Positions 1 to 11,179 of a stretch of 64,000 nucleotides of DNA are shown here, one piece after another (the stretch's first letter is position 1; each line of letters starts with the position of its first letter). The position numbers and the translations under genes are program-made. Source of the DNA: Cacajao melanocephalus (Eukaryota > Chordata > Mammalia > Primates > Pitheciidae); contig CAUYLG010044580.1 of the NCBI GenBank assembly GCA_963573385.1, forward strand, positions 61,491 to 125,490. Direction: 5' to 3'. The notes below the pieces were generated by a model, which ran no database searches, was not told the DNA's origin, and was given only the letters and a program-made list of their open reading frames with translations.

Positions 1-199
1 ATAAGGAGCAGGCAACCTAGATCCCTTGCATGCGTAATAGGGTTCATGCTCCTATGAGAATCTAATGCCACCATTGATCTGACAGAGGCCAGGCTGTTTA
101 TAATGCTTGCTCCTGGCCGCTCACCTCCTGCTGTGCAGTCCCCTTCCTAATAGGCCATAGACTGGTCCCTGTCTGCAGCCTGGAGGTTGAGGATCCTTG
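1..199 (-). mobile_element. MER1-type hAT-Charlie DNA transposon, cut by window edge
   Basis: Non-autonomous DNA transposon relic. The stretch 'gagaatctaatgccaccatt', then 'cacctcctgctgtgcag' and the terminal 'ggttgaggatccttg' match the MER1 consensus as I remember it, read from inside towards its terminal inverted repeat. The terminal repeat ends near 199. The other end lies left of the window, so its 8-bp target duplication cannot be tested. It carries no transposase sequence. Confidence 0.8.
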
Positions 200-204
200 C
201 TCTA

Positions 205-1436
205 ATGTGATATATGTTTTTTAATGGGGGATTTAAATCAAGTTATATCTGATATAGTTTTTGATGTGCTTGGATTTAGGTCTATTGTTATTTTTTCCCA
301 TTTTTTTCTATTTATTTTTTATTTGTGTTTTTCCTTTACTGTCTCTTCTTAGGGTTAATAAAATACTTTTTAGTATTCTTTGTTAATCCTATCATTGATC
401 CTATCATTGGATTTTTTGTAATATCTCTTTTCATTTTTAAAGGAGAGTTACAATATACATCTTTTACTTAGTCTCCATGAGTCAATATCATAATAAATTT
501 ATGTTAAAGACTTGCACCACAAAATTCTGTTTATTCTCCCATCTTTTATGCTATTATTCTTATTTATTTTGCATTTATACGTGTTGTAATTTCTTTTTTT
601 TTTTTTTTTTTTTTGAGACGGAGTCTTGCTCTGTCATCCAGGTTCGAGTACAGTAGCACAATCTCAGCTCACTGCAACCTCTGCTACCGGGTTCAAACAA
701 TTCCCCTGCCTCAGCCTCCTGAGTAGCTGGGACTACAGGCGCACACTGGGGTTTCACTTTGTTGGCCAAGATAGTCTCAATCTCTTGACCTCGGAATCTA
801 CCCACCTCAGTCTCCCAAAGTGCTGGGATTACAGGCATGAGTCACCTTGCCCGGCCTATATGTTATAAATCTTATACTACAATGTTGTAATTTTTTTGTC
901 TGAATTCAATTGTCTTTGTAGTAACTGAAGACAATGCAAAGAGATGGAGCAGGGAATGGTCCATCACATTTGCCAGTATATTTCTCATATCTGTTCTTCT
1001 TCCTTTCTTTCTGTAGATACACGTTTTCTTCTTGTCATTTCCTTCAAGCTGAAATACTTCTCTTAGCATTTACTGTAATTCAGCTCTACTGCTGAACAAT
1101 TATCTCCACTTTTATGTAGCTAAAATATCTTTGTTTTGCCTTTAATTTTGAAAGATATTTTTGTTGGGTAGAGAATTCTGGGCTGATTGCTTTTGTATTT
1201 GTTTTATTCTTTAAGCAGTTTAGAGATATTATTTAATGTCTTCTATTCTCCATTGTTTCTGATAAGATGTTAAAAGGAATTTTTTATTTCTTTTCCTCCA
1301 GCTGGTTTTAAGATGATCTCTTTATCTTTAATTTTCAGGAGTTTACTATAATTTACCTGGGTATGATTTTTTTATGTGTATCTCCTTTAAGAGGGTCTTT
1401 GAGTTAATTAGATCTATAATTCAGGTTTTTCACCAA
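205..1436 (-). mobile_element. Old L1M fragment, interrupted by an Alu
   Basis: T-rich sequence resembling the reverse complement of the distal part of old L1 elements. The order 'gatgtgcttggatttaggtc', 'agttacaatatacatc', 'gtagagaattctgggctgat' and 'attctccattgtttctgat' follows the old L1 consensus collinearly on both sides of the Alu at 594-856. It is heavily diverged and encodes nothing. The family assignment is by pattern only. Confidence 0.45.
594..856 (-). mobile_element. Alu element, antisense, with internal deletion
   Basis: Starts with the poly(T) of the reversed tail (594-614), then 'gagacggagtcttgctctgt', and ends at 'gcccggcc'. The region between 'gactacaggcgcacac' and 'tggggtttcac' lacks roughly 40 bp that normally hold the A-rich middle linker of Alu. 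A weak target duplication is possible: 'tatacgtgttgtaat' before the tail against 'tatatgttataaat' after the 5' end. Confidence 0.95.
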
Positions 1437-1861
1437 AATGGCCACATTCTTTTTTTTTTTTTAATTTTACTTTAGGTTCTGGGGTACATGTGCAGGTCAT
1501 GCAGGGTTGTTGCATAGGTGCATCCATAACCAGGTAGTTTGCTGCCTCTATTCCCCCTTCATCTATATCTGGTATTTCTCCCCATGTTATCCCTCCCCAC
1601 GCTCCCCACCCCCCCCACTGTCCCTCCCCTAGCCCCCCCCAACTGCCCCAGTATGTGATGCTCCTCTCCTTGAGTCCACATGTTCTCATTGTTCAACACC
1701 CGCCTGTGAGTAAGAACATGCGGTGTTTGGTTTTCTGTTCTTGTATCAGTTTGCTGAGAATGACGGTTTCCAGATTCATCCAAGTCCCTACAAAGGACAC
1801 AAACTCATTGTTTTTTTGTGGCTGCATAGAATTCCATGGTGTGTATGTGAATGGCCATATT
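1437..1861 (-). mobile_element. 5'-truncated L1 3' end with target-site duplication
   Basis: Antisense L1 3' UTR and the very end of ORF2: poly(T) at 1450, 'ctggggtacatgtgcaggtc', a C-rich tract at 1590-1640 (the G-rich 3' UTR tract on the other strand), and 'gagtaagaacatgcggtgtt'. The element is only about 400 bp (1450-1849). It is flanked by a 12-bp duplication with one mismatch, 'aatggccacatt' at 1437-1448 and 'aatggccatatt' at 1850-1861, showing insertion by target-primed reverse transcription. The subfamily looks like L1PA/L1PB. Confidence 0.93.
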
Positions 1862-2146
1862 ATTTCTCTATTTTTTATGATTTAAGTGCACTCACCATTG
1901 GTAGACAAGAAATCAAGTTACATTAATACTATACAAAGAAATACGTAAGAAGTGCATGCTGATATTTTAGAACCTGATTTCGTAACTGGGTGGTCAAGAA
2001 TGATTTACTAACTATTTAGTACATTTCTGAAATACCAACCCTAAATTAGCCTATTTGTGGTCTTGTTAAAGACCTTACTTTATGTCTTGTTTCACACTGA
2101 CTTCCTCCAACATAGTCTAATCTCAGTAACAAACACACAGAGAATT
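1862..2146. other. Unassigned AT-rich sequence
   Basis: No repeat, exon or RNA gene recognised here. Confidence 0.5.
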
Positions 2147-2270
2147 GTCATGGTATAGAGCTTAAGAGCAGGTCCTCACAGCCAAATTGCCTGGGTTTAT
2201 GTCCTGAGGACGAGCATGGAGGACACAGTCTGACACATAGTAATGGCTAGATAAGTTCTGCATTAGATAA
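2147..2270 (+). mobile_element. MIR SINE relic
   Basis: The tRNA-derived head 'ggtatagagcttaagagcag' and 'aattgcctgggtttatgtcc' match the A-box/B-box part of MIR. 'ctgacacatagtaatggcta' matches the 3' part, with the centre missing. It is an ancient mammalian SINE and not transcribed as a gene. Confidence 0.65.
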
Positions 2271-2289
2271 GAAGAAACAAAACAAGAAT

Positions 2290-2960
2290 GTCTATTCCAT
2301 ATCCCAGGAACCTTTTCCTAAGTTCCTCATACTTACCTGCTTTAAGCTGCTTCCCTTTCCTCATCTCACAATGTTTCCATTCTTCCCTTTATTCAGTTGC
2401 TCATTCCTGTTTTAAGTCCCACTCTTACAAAAACATTCCCCTGAATTCAGGCTTAAGTAATTCTTCCCACTTCTTGGCCAATTGTAAAGTTTACTGTCTG
2501 CACCTGGTAATACTTAATCATGTAATTATTATTCCTTAATATTTTTATATCTCCTTCTTCATTTCATCTCTGATGCTCCCTGTTTTGCATTTTTATGCTC
2601 TGCTAATATGAAATTGTTAGCCATTTCCCCTGTACACAATACTGTTTTTATTCTCATATATCTTCATTCCCTGTTTATATAACCCCCTTGACTACCTTTT
2701 GTTGATGTACCCTCACTTTGCAAGATGTAGTTTATGAGTTCTCTCCTTCAGGAAACTGGCCTTCCATTCTCAGGTTGAGCTAAATGCTCTTCTTCCTGCC
2801 CTCATTTGTATTTACACAATAGATTGTGTCTAACTCTTCTATGAGATCGAAGCTCTTTAAAGACAGAGAGTATGTCTTCTACCTTTAGACCGCAAGTGTC
2901 TAGCAAAATGCCTTTCATATAGTAGGAGCCCCCAAAATATGCCTTGAAATTAATTGATAT
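2290..2960 (+). mobile_element. L2 LINE relic
   Basis: The best part is 2740-2950: 'ctccttcaggaaactggcct', then 'gaagctctttaaagacagag' and 'atgcctttcatatagtagga', which follow the 3' end of L2 in the sense direction. The upstream CT-rich part (2290-2740) is compatible with L2 but too diverged to be certain. Confidence 0.6.
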
Positions 2961-3614
2961 TTTTCAACTTAGCAGCAAACTGCTTAAGGTTAAAGAAATG
3001 TTGTGTATTGTATACATTATATTGGTAATCAATAAGTACAGAATACATTCACTGTTTCAATATGTTATGGAAATTTGTTTTACCTATACCAATCAAAATG
3101 GAATTGTAGAGTATAGGAGAATAATAAGATAATCACTCCTAAAGGTAGGGGTGTAGAACAAATTAGCTTATAAACTCAGACATAATTTCTGACTCTAACT
3201 TTTGGCAAAAGGCACTTATTTCTTAGCTATTGTCAGCTCTGGATGAGGGTGGAATGCTGATTTTCATCTAAAGGAAGATGTCTGGTTAAAAGTGACTCAT
3301 TAATTTGGATGTTTTAACTAAGCATTTGTTTCCTTTTTTGTTTATGTCTTTATGCATACATTAAAGGCTAAGGAGGAATCATTAAAGAATCAAAGTCGAC
3401 CAAGCATTTATTTTATTACATTATATGACTAGAGGTGTTGTGTGCCTATTTGTAGTTTCTTGAATTCTATAGAGTTTGAAATGATAGAGTCACAAGTTCC
3501 TGAATGGGGAAATGATTAGGAAACACGAACGTTTCCATGATTGATTAATTTTGGCAAAAGGTTGAATTTTCAGAGTCATCTTAACACAGTAACAGGAGAT
3601 AAAAAGAGAAGAAA
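2961..3614. other. Unassigned sequence
   Basis: About 650 bp of AT-rich DNA with only short open frames and no repeat that I recognise. Confidence 0.5.
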
Positions 3615-3795
3615 GTGAGCTAAAGTAGTCAGTTCTTTACTGTGTACAGGGCACACTGTATATACATCATCTCATCTAATTTGCACAGTGACCCTTGGAT
3701 GGGTGCTGTTTATAACTGCTTCACATCCCAGATGATACAAACCAAGTCAGCAACCAACTTTCTACTGCAAAACTCAGACTCTGGCATTCAGAGAG
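3615..3795 (-). mobile_element. MIR SINE relic, antisense
   Basis: 'tactgtgtacagggcacact', 'catcatctcatctaatttgc' and 'atcccagatgatacaaac' follow the reversed MIR consensus in order. It is strongly diverged. Confidence 0.55.
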
Positions 3796-3889
3796 TTTAA
3801 GTGTATATTTTCAGTTCAGAAAATATCCCACAGAAAGAGAGATTTTTGAAAAAAGTTTATTCTCTCAACCGCTTATTTATGCAAGTATT

Positions 3890-4140
3890 AATGCAAAAAC
3901 CATTGCTAAAATATATTTCAGTACCTTCCTTGTCCTTTCATATGCCCTATTTTGTTTTTCTCCTTAGAATAGACTGGGACTATATTTTTAACTTGTTTGT
4001 TTACTTTTCTTTTTCCACAACTGGAAGGTAAGTTCCACAAGGGTAAGGATTTTTGTCTGTTTTGCTTGCTACTATATGCCCAGCACCTCAAACAGTGACT
4101 GGCACATAGGCTTACAGTAATTATTTACCTAACAAATAAA
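3890..4140 (+). mobile_element. L2 LINE 3' end
   Basis: 'ggtaagttccacaagggtaa', 'ggatttttgtctgttttgct', 'atatgcccagcacctcaaac' and 'gactggcacatag' follow the sense L2 3' end closely. This is among the better-preserved old repeats in the window. Confidence 0.78.
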
Positions 4141-4369
4141 TTGTAAAACAAAATATATCAATACATGAGCAAAAATGAGCAAAATTTCTGTCTCACCAAT
4201 CTCTTCAGCCACACAGACCACAAATCCTACTTCTGTATGCTTTTCTTCTTTTTAGTATTTCTTTGACATAATTTCTTGGCTTCTCAAAGTTCCTCCTGAT
4301 TCTTTTTAAGCCCTGTTTAGCCTGACATATTTTAGATATATGTTTGTTTATTTATGTCTTCTTATATTG

Positions 4370-4760
4370 ATGGAAATTTACATTGTCTTCAATGGGTATT
4401 TGCATAGTCTTCGATTTTTCACCATCACAAGGGTTATATTATGAATAACCTTATAACACGCTTCTTGGTACACAAGTGAAAGGGTATATCTAGTGTAAAA
4501 TATGACATTGTTCTATTAAGGAATATATGATTTAAAATTTTGATGACAACATAGTCCTTAACAGTATATGAAAGTTTACTTTACACTTTTATCACCACTA
4601 ATGAATATCTTTAAAAAATGTGCCAGCATGACTGAAAACAAATTATTTTTTACATTATTAATGTTTTTTGTGTATACTTCTGATATTGAGCATTTTTTCA
4701 TACATCATTTAACAGTGCTGCCCGAAACTTGAAATAGTTTTCTATTGGGTTATATTACTT
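4370..4760 (-). mobile_element. Old L1M ORF2/3' fragment
   Basis: 'tatgaataaccttataacac', 'acaagtgaaagggtatatct' and 'acacttttatcaccactaat' match in order the antisense 3' ORF2 region of old L1 (the stretch that in younger copies reads 'ctcccaccaacagtg'). Highly decayed. Confidence 0.5.
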
Positions 4761-5157
4761 CTTATTAATTTAAAGAAATACTTATTTTATATATAAAAAT
4801 ATATAAGATATATAATAAAATAGATTTTTAATTATATCTTTTTTCATGAAAATGTATTTATGTAGTCAAGTTTATTTCCCTCAGTGTACCTTAACACTAT
4901 ATAATATTTCATATTAAAAAAATAGATTTTTAAAATGTTTACTCTATAATATATATAAATAGACAAAATAGACAAAATAATCTATTCTGTATATTTTGGA
5001 TATTTACTTTTATCTCAGAGAGTTGGCAAGTGAATAGTCCACTCTCATCATGCACAATTTGAAATCCTACTCTCACTATATTGTAAAGTTGAAGTATTTG
5101 TGGGACTTTTCCTGGATTCTCTGTTCCAGTGAGCAGCCTCATGCCTGCTGTCTGTTT
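4761..5157. other. AT-rich unassigned sequence
   Basis: Very AT-rich (runs of TATAT near 4780-4815 and 4945-4965). No clear repeat or gene. Confidence 0.5.
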
Positions 5158-5318
5158 TGTAAAAGAAATTTTATCGGAACACGGCTGCATCCATTTATAT
5201 ATCACTGTCTATGGCTGCTCTCCTGTTACAAGGCAGAGTTGAGTGGTTGTAACAGATATTGGCCTGGAAAACTAAAATTATTTATTGTATGATCCTTTAA
5301 ATAAAATGTATACCAACT
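5158..5318. mobile_element. hAT-Charlie-type DNA transposon fragment
   Basis: 'ttttatcggaacacggctgc', 'tgtctatggctgctctcctg', 'ggcagagttgagtggttgta' and 'gatcctttaaataaaatg' correspond to one terminal part of a common mammalian hAT non-autonomous element whose family name I cannot fix from memory. The fragment at 47050-47230 looks like another part of the same family. Confidence 0.72.
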
Positions 5319-5329
5319 ATTCTGTTTTA

Positions 5330-5605
5330 CAGATCTTTCTATCAATTCTTACATTAATGTTGTGCTGTGTAAGTTTAATTAATATAGCTTTTGATATATT
5401 TTGCTACCCAGTGACATATGTTCCCTCACCCCAACCCAACAACAATTTTTCGTTTTAAAAAATGTTAGAGCTATCCTTGTGGATTTTAATCTTCCAAATG
5501 CATTTCACCTTCTTGAGCTTCATACACACATTTTGTTTGGATTTTGAGTATGAGTGTATTGAATTTATGGATTTAAAAAAATTTTGAGATTTAAAAATTG
5601 GTATC

Positions 5606-5647
<42 letters not shown>

Positions 5648-6640
5648 ATCTTCTCATCCATGAAAATGATGAATGTTTACTTTTATTTGGGTTCTGTCTT
5701 TTCGACACTGTTTAATAGCTTTCTCCAAAAAGGTTGAGCTAAATTTTTGTTAATTATTTTTAGAAACTATACTTCAGGTTGCCATTTTAAATAACTGTCT
5801 TATTAATCATAATGTTTTTTTCCTTGATTGTCAGGTTTGTCCATTTTCTGCATAGTATCTCTACATTCTTTATCAAGTTATCAAGTACATTTTATGAAGT
5901 TAAATTTGTGGTGAGCTATTTTGTAACTTTTATTAGAATAGGTATATTTTTCTTGTTAGCAAATGTTTCTCAGCATTGATTAAAACTATGCAGTCTTTCT
6001 CCCTTAATCTGTGTGTGTATCAAATTACATTAACATATTTTTAAAGTTGAATCTCTTTGCAATTGAATCACAACTCACAGGTTTTTATATCTGATGCTCT
6101 TTTTTTATTTCTAAAAATTTCAAGATGTGCTAATATTTCCCATAGTGATTGTGGATTTGTCTAGTTTTCTTCAGATTTTAACCAGATCTTAGTTTATATA
6201 TTATAAAGTTATGTTGTCATGTGCATTAAGCTCAGGATTGATATGTCTTAGACTATATTTTATTAGCATAAAATATCCAAATTTGAGTGTTCTTTTTGCC
6301 TTGAATTCTCTTTTTTTAAAAAAATTAGAATTCTTTATTATTTTCTTTTCTAGGGTATTTATTCAGCTTCTATTTGCTTGAAGTTCATTTCTTCTAAATA
6401 AAATGAATTTTGCTTTTATGACCAATCTGCAAATCTGTAACTTTAAACTGTGCAATGAAACCATTTCCAGTTATTAGGATCACTAATGCATTTGGCCTTA
6501 TTTTGCACATTTTATTGCTCTTCCTCTACTCCTTGCATTTTGAAGTATCTAATTTTTTATGGTACTTTTTTTCTCTAGTATTTTGAAAGTGACAAATTCT
6601 TTTTTCTGTTTTGTTTTTAAATTTTATTTGAATGGAATCA
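5330..6640 (-). mobile_element. Degraded L1M ORF2-like tract
   Basis: Antisense old-L1-like phrases appear in order, for example 'ttgtggattttaatcttcca', 'gtgtattgaatttatggatt' and 'ttctcatccatgaaaatgat'. An (AT)n array has expanded inside. The family is certain only at the level of 'old L1', and the right half (after about 5900) is weak. Confidence 0.4.
5609..5644. repeat. (AT)n microsatellite
   Basis: Perfect AT dinucleotide array of 36 bp. Confidence 0.97.
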
Positions 6641-6703
6641 TATCAAATGTTCTCTTTACATTGGGCTAATTCAATTGTGTTTGTAATTTTCACATATATT
6701 TTT

Positions 6704-7163
6704 GGTTTTTTTTTTTTTCAATTTTTTGGTTGATCCAGTATAATGGTACCTATTTGCGGGGTACAGTTTGACGTTTCAATACATGTATACATTAAATAAT
6801 CAGGATAGCACATACATCTCCTCATGCATTTATTTCTTCATGACAATACTCAAAACTCTCTTTTAGCTATTTTGAAATGTACATGATTATTAACTATTTA
6901 CCCTATTGTGCAATTGATCAGAACTTATTCCTCCTATCTAGTCATAGCTTTGTACCTGTTGACCAATCTCTTTCATCCTCCTCTTCTCTAGCCTCTCTCC
7001 ATTCTCTGATAATCACTGTTCTACTTTCTACATCTATAATTTTTTTAAGATTCCACATGTGAATGAGATCATGTGGTATTTCACTTTCTGTGTATGACCT
7101 ATTTTACTTAACATAATGTCCTCCAGATTCACTCATGTTGTCTCAAATGGCATGATTTAATTC

Positions 7164-7166
<3 letters not shown>
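6704..7166 (-). mobile_element. L1M (L1MA/L1MB-like) 3' end, antisense
   Basis: Poly(T) at about 6706-6718, then 'gcggggtacagtttgacgtt', 'caatacatgtatacattaaa', 'acttattcctcctatctagt' and 'acataatgtcctccagattc' match the 3' UTR and ORF2 end of L1MA/L1MB in reverse orientation. The same family recurs at 32535-34015. It is truncated at 7166, just before a second T-run. Confidence 0.9.
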
Positions 7167-7194
<28 letters not shown>

Positions 7195-7276
7195 AGGAAA
7201 GAAAGTGAGAGTGAAAGAAAGAAAAAAAAGAATGTATGAGAGAAAGAAAGAGGAAGAAAAAGAGGGAGAGAGAACA
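7164..7276. repeat. Poly(T) followed by GA-rich low-complexity tract
   Basis: T-run at 7164-7188, then a purine tract (7189-7276) of GAAA/GAGA units. The following 'tactgcccaggctagaatgc' resembles the start of an antisense Alu, so this may be the remnant of an Alu tail. I do not claim an Alu. Confidence 0.8.
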
Positions 7277-7284
7277 GGATTCTT

Positions 7285-7690
7285 GTTCTACTGCCCAGGC
7301 TAGAATGCTCTTAAGATCAGTGCTTGAGATATTTTGCAGAACCTGTCTGCTTGATGGATCAGCTAGTACCACTCAAATGAATGAACTGGCTCATCTGATC
7401 TTGTGGCCACCATTCAGGAATTGATTCAATGCAAGAGACAGCTTTGACTCCCAGTGATTTCATCCCTGACCTATCAGCACTCCTGGCTCACTGACTTCCC
7501 CCCACCCACCAAATTGTCCCTAAAAACTCTGCTCCCCAAATGCTTAGAAGAAAGATTTGAGTAACAATAAAACTCCAGTCTCCTGCACAGCATCTCTGTG
7601 TGAATTACTCTTTCTCTATTCCAATTACCTTGTCTTGATAAATGGGCTCTGTCTAGGCAGTGGGCAAGGTGAACCCACTGGGCAGTTACA
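7285..7690 (+). mobile_element. ERV1-like LTR directly abutting MaLR internal DNA
   Basis: LTR-like structure with a polyadenylation signal AATAAA at 7566-7571, followed by an R/U5-like part ('ctgtgtgaattactctttct', 'gggctctgtctaggcagtgg') and a TTACA end at 7690. It resembles LTRs of ERV1-class endogenous retroviruses, but I cannot name the family. The left boundary is uncertain. It sits exactly where the 5' LTR of the following MST-type element should be, and its sequence is unrelated to that element's 3' LTR (9234-9597). Confidence 0.65.
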
Positions 7691-9233
7691 CTGCTGTAAA
7701 GATACCTGAAAATGTGGAATTGACTTGAACTAGGTAGGAGGCAGAGGTTGGAACAGTTTGGAGGGCTCAGAAGAAGATAGAAAAATGTTTGGAACTTCCT
7801 GAGACTTGGAGGGTTCAGAAGACAGGAGGATGTGGAAAGGTTTATAACTTCCTAGACACTTGTTGAATGACTTTGAACAAAATGCTGATAGTATGGACAA
7901 TAAAGTCCAGGCTGAGATGATCTCAAGTGGAGATGAGAAGCTTGTTGGAAACTGGAGAAAGGTGACTCTTATTATGCTTAGCAAAGAGATTGGTGGCATT
8001 TTGCCCCTGCCCTACATATCTGTGGAACTTTGAACTTGAGAGAGATGATTTAGGGTATCTGGTGGAGAAAGTGTCAAGTGGCAAAGTGTTCAAGAGGAAG
8101 CAGAGCATAAAAGTTTGAAAAATTCACAACTCGATGATGCAGTAGAAAAGAAAAACCCATTTTCTGGGGAGAAATTCAAGAAAGCTGCAGAAATTTGCAT
8201 AAGTAATGAGGGGCCAAAGGCTAATAAGCAAGACAATGGAGAAAATGTCTGCAAGGCATGTCAGAGACCTTCATGGAGCCCCTCCCATTACAGACCCAAA
8301 GGTCTAGGAAGAAAAAATGGTTTCCTGGGCCAGGCCCAGAGACCGCTGCTATGTGTAGTCTAAGGACTTGCTGTCCTACAACCCAGCTGCTCCAACTATG
8401 GCTAAAAGGGGACAAGGTATAGCTCAGGCCATGGTGTCAGAGGGTGCAAGCCCCTAGCCTTGGAAGCTTCCATGTGATGTTGACACTGTGGGTACATAGA
8501 ATTCAACATTTGAAGTTTGGGAACCTCCACCTAGATTTCAGAGAATGTATGGAAATGCCTGGATGTCCAGGCAGAAGTTTGCTGCAGGAGTGGGTCCCTC
8601 ATGGAGGACTTTGCTAGGGCAGTGTGGAAGGGAAATGTGAGGTTGACGCCCTTGTACAGAGCTTGCACTGGGGCACTGCCTAGTGCAGCTGTGAGAACAG
8701 GGCCACTGTCTTCCAAACCCCAGAATGGTAGATCCACCAGCAGCTTTCACTGTACACCTGGAAAAGCCACTGATACTCAACACTAGCCCATTAAAAAAGC
8801 CAGGATTGGGGATATATGCAAAGCCACAGGGGTGGAACTGCCCAAGATCATGAGAATCCATATCTTGCATCAGCATGTTCTGGATGTGAGACATGGAATT
8901 AAAGGAGATTAATTTGGAGCTTTAAGATTTAACAGCCCTGCTGGATTTTGGACTTGCATGGGGCCTGTAGCCCCTTAGTTTGGCCAGTTTATCCTATTTG
9001 AAACAGGTATATTTACCCAATTCCTGTATCCCCATTGTATCTAGGATGTACCTAACTTGCTTTTGATTTTATATGCTCATAGGTGGAAGGGATTTGCTTT
9101 GTCTCAGATGAGATTTTGTACTGTGGACTTTTGAGTTAATGCTAAAATAAATTATGACCTTAGGGGACTGTTGGGAAGGTATGTTTGGTTTTGAAATGTG
9201 AAGACATGAGATTTGGGTGGGGTCAGGGTGGAA
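7691..9233 (+). mobile_element. MST/THE1-type ERVL-MaLR internal region
   Basis: Non-coding internal part of a MaLR endogenous retrovirus-like element. 'taaagatacctgaaaatgtg' at the start, 'gacaataaagtccaggctga', 'ccattacagacccaaaggtc', 'tggatgtccaggcagaagtt' and 'gacatgagatttgggtgggg' at the end follow the MST internal consensus collinearly over about 1.54 kb. The few open frames (up to 118 codons) are not gag or pol. Dispersed small deletions are present. It belongs with the LTR at 9234. Confidence 0.92.
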
Positions 9234-9597
9234 TGATATGGTTTGGCTGTGTCCCCACCCAAATCTCACCTTGAATTGTAGCTGCCATAATTTCCACATC
9301 TCATGGGAGGGACCCAGTGGGAGGTAATTGAATCATAAGAGTGGATCTTCCCCATGCTGTTCATATGATAGTGAATAAGTCTCACAAGTTCTGATGGTTT
9401 TGTAAATAGGAGTTCCACTGCACATGCTCTCTTGCTTGCTACCATGTAAGACATGAATTTGCTCCTCCTTCACCTTCTGCCATGACTGTAAGATTTCCCC
9501 AGCCATCAGGAACTGTTAGTCAATTAAATCTCTTTCTTTTATAAATTACCCAATCTTGGGTATGTCTTTATTAGCAGTGTGATAACAGTATAATACA
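9234..9597 (+). mobile_element. MST (MSTA-like) 3' LTR
   Basis: 364-bp LTR with TG start ('tgatatggtttggctgtgtc') and CA end ('taataca' at 9591-9597). It includes 'cccacccaaatctcaccttg', 'gtcaattaaatctctttctt' and 'tataaattacccaatcttgg'. The extra 'tgcacatgctctcttgcttg' block distinguishes MST from THE1. It is the 3' LTR of the MaLR element whose internal region begins at 7691. Confidence 0.95.
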
Positions 9598-10010
9598 CCA
9601 AGTAAATAAACATGTTGCCACAGCAACATGACATAGGAGAAAACCCAGGTGCATAGCAAACTGAAATTATGAAGGGAAATTTAAGAAGAAAGAAATAGAA
9701 TACAGTATCAGAAGATGCTGAGAGGTCAGCTTAGATTACAACTGAAACATGCTAATGTCAAAGACAGCAATAATATGCTTAAAGTATAATAAGAAAAACT
9801 CTAGGAAATATTTGGAATTGAGGAAGATGTAACTTTTGTGAAATGACACATAGTAGGGGCTAGAAATTTTAGATCTTGATCTATTTATCTACCCAAACTA
9901 TAGCAGTCAAAGAGCAAAGAACACCTAGATGATGCACAAAGCTATGCTGGAAAACAGGGAGCCATTCCTAAGCTACAGTAAAAAGTAAAGATTAGAAAGC
10001 TAAAAACACA

Positions 10011-10013
<3 letters not shown>
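9598..10013. other. Unassigned sequence
   Basis: About 415 bp of A-rich DNA between the MST LTR and the microsatellite. No repeat recognised. Confidence 0.5.
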
Positions 10014-10054
<41 letters not shown>

Positions 10055-10362
10055 CACACACACACACATACACACACACATATATATACATAAATATATA
10101 CATGTATATTTTTATATATACATACACATATACATAAATATATACATGTATATATGATATATATGTGTACATATATACACACATATATACATATATGTAT
10201 ATGTATATATGTATATATATGCATATGCATATATACATATATGTATATGTATATATGTATATATATGCATATACATATATATACATATATATACATATAC
10301 ATATATATACACATACACTTATATACACATATATATGTATATAAGTGTATGTGTATATATAT
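10014..10362. repeat. Compound TA/CA/ATGTAT microsatellite
   Basis: (TA)n at 10014-10046, (CA)n at 10050-10080, then about 280 bp of interleaved TATACA/TATGTA words ending near 10362. Many segments are self-complementary ('catatatatgtatataagtg' type words). Open frames across it, rich in Tyr, Ile and Cys, are artefacts of the dinucleotide pattern. Confidence 0.97.
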
Positions 10363-11179
10363 TTTCTTGTATGCCTAATCCCTAATGTGATTTTCTATTA
10401 ATTCAATGCCAATAAAATAGAGAATAAAAAAATTATCCCTTAGAATAAAGGACTAATCTGTCTACCCCAAATCCATTTCTACTTAGCATTCAAGACCTTT
10501 TCTCAGTTTGTCTTAGTTTTCTGAGGCCCAACCCAATCTTCCTCATTCCAATTACTTTCTCTCACTTCACATGGGATATGATAGAGATATCATAACAAAA
10601 CAATTCTTGGAAAAACAAGAAAACTTACTCCAGCATTTTAACCTAATGGATGTTCATCTTCTAGTCTTATAGGAAGCCAAAAGGAAACATTTTTTTCAAG
10701 AAACTTTACTGTGAAAGATTATTAGAAGCATGTTGGATTTTATAAATATTTGTAAAAAAAAATCAAAGCACTTACGTGCTAAGGAAAACAGGTCAGCAGG
10801 CCATTAGAAGTTCAAGAGTCAGTATTCAATTATACTATATGTAAAGTTGGGAGGGAAAGGGATCAGGGAGAAGATAAAATTGGAAAACAAGTTAGCTTTA
10901 AATGGCAAAAGAAAATCTCTAACCAAAATATGCCAATATGTGTAAGTATAAGAAAGAATAATTGCAAAAAGGATTTAATGGCAGTTTACATTTATTTTCT
11001 CTGCTAAGTACATAAAAAGGTGTGTGTCACTTGTGGATATTGATGAAAACTAGGAGAAAAGAATACTAAATCTTTCATTATTTCTCCTGACATAGTACCT
11101 ACTGGGATGTTTCTTTCTTTTATACATACTGTAATAGAATCCAACTGAGTTGATGCAGATACTACGAGAAAAGACTATT
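10363..11179. other. Unassigned sequence
   Basis: About 800 bp with no recognisable repeat, exon or RNA gene. Confidence 0.5.

Noticed and set aside
1590..1640. C-rich tract as a regulatory element
   Set aside because: It is the reversed G-rich 3' UTR tract of an L1, as at 63030-63090.
8115..8894. Open frames inside the MST internal region as possible gag-like coding sequence
   Set aside because: MaLR internal regions of this type are non-coding, and no retroviral protein motif is visible in these frames.
9942..10378. Overlapping Tyr/Ile/Cys-rich open frames of 68-128 codons on both strands
   Set aside because: They are translations of the TA/CA microsatellite.
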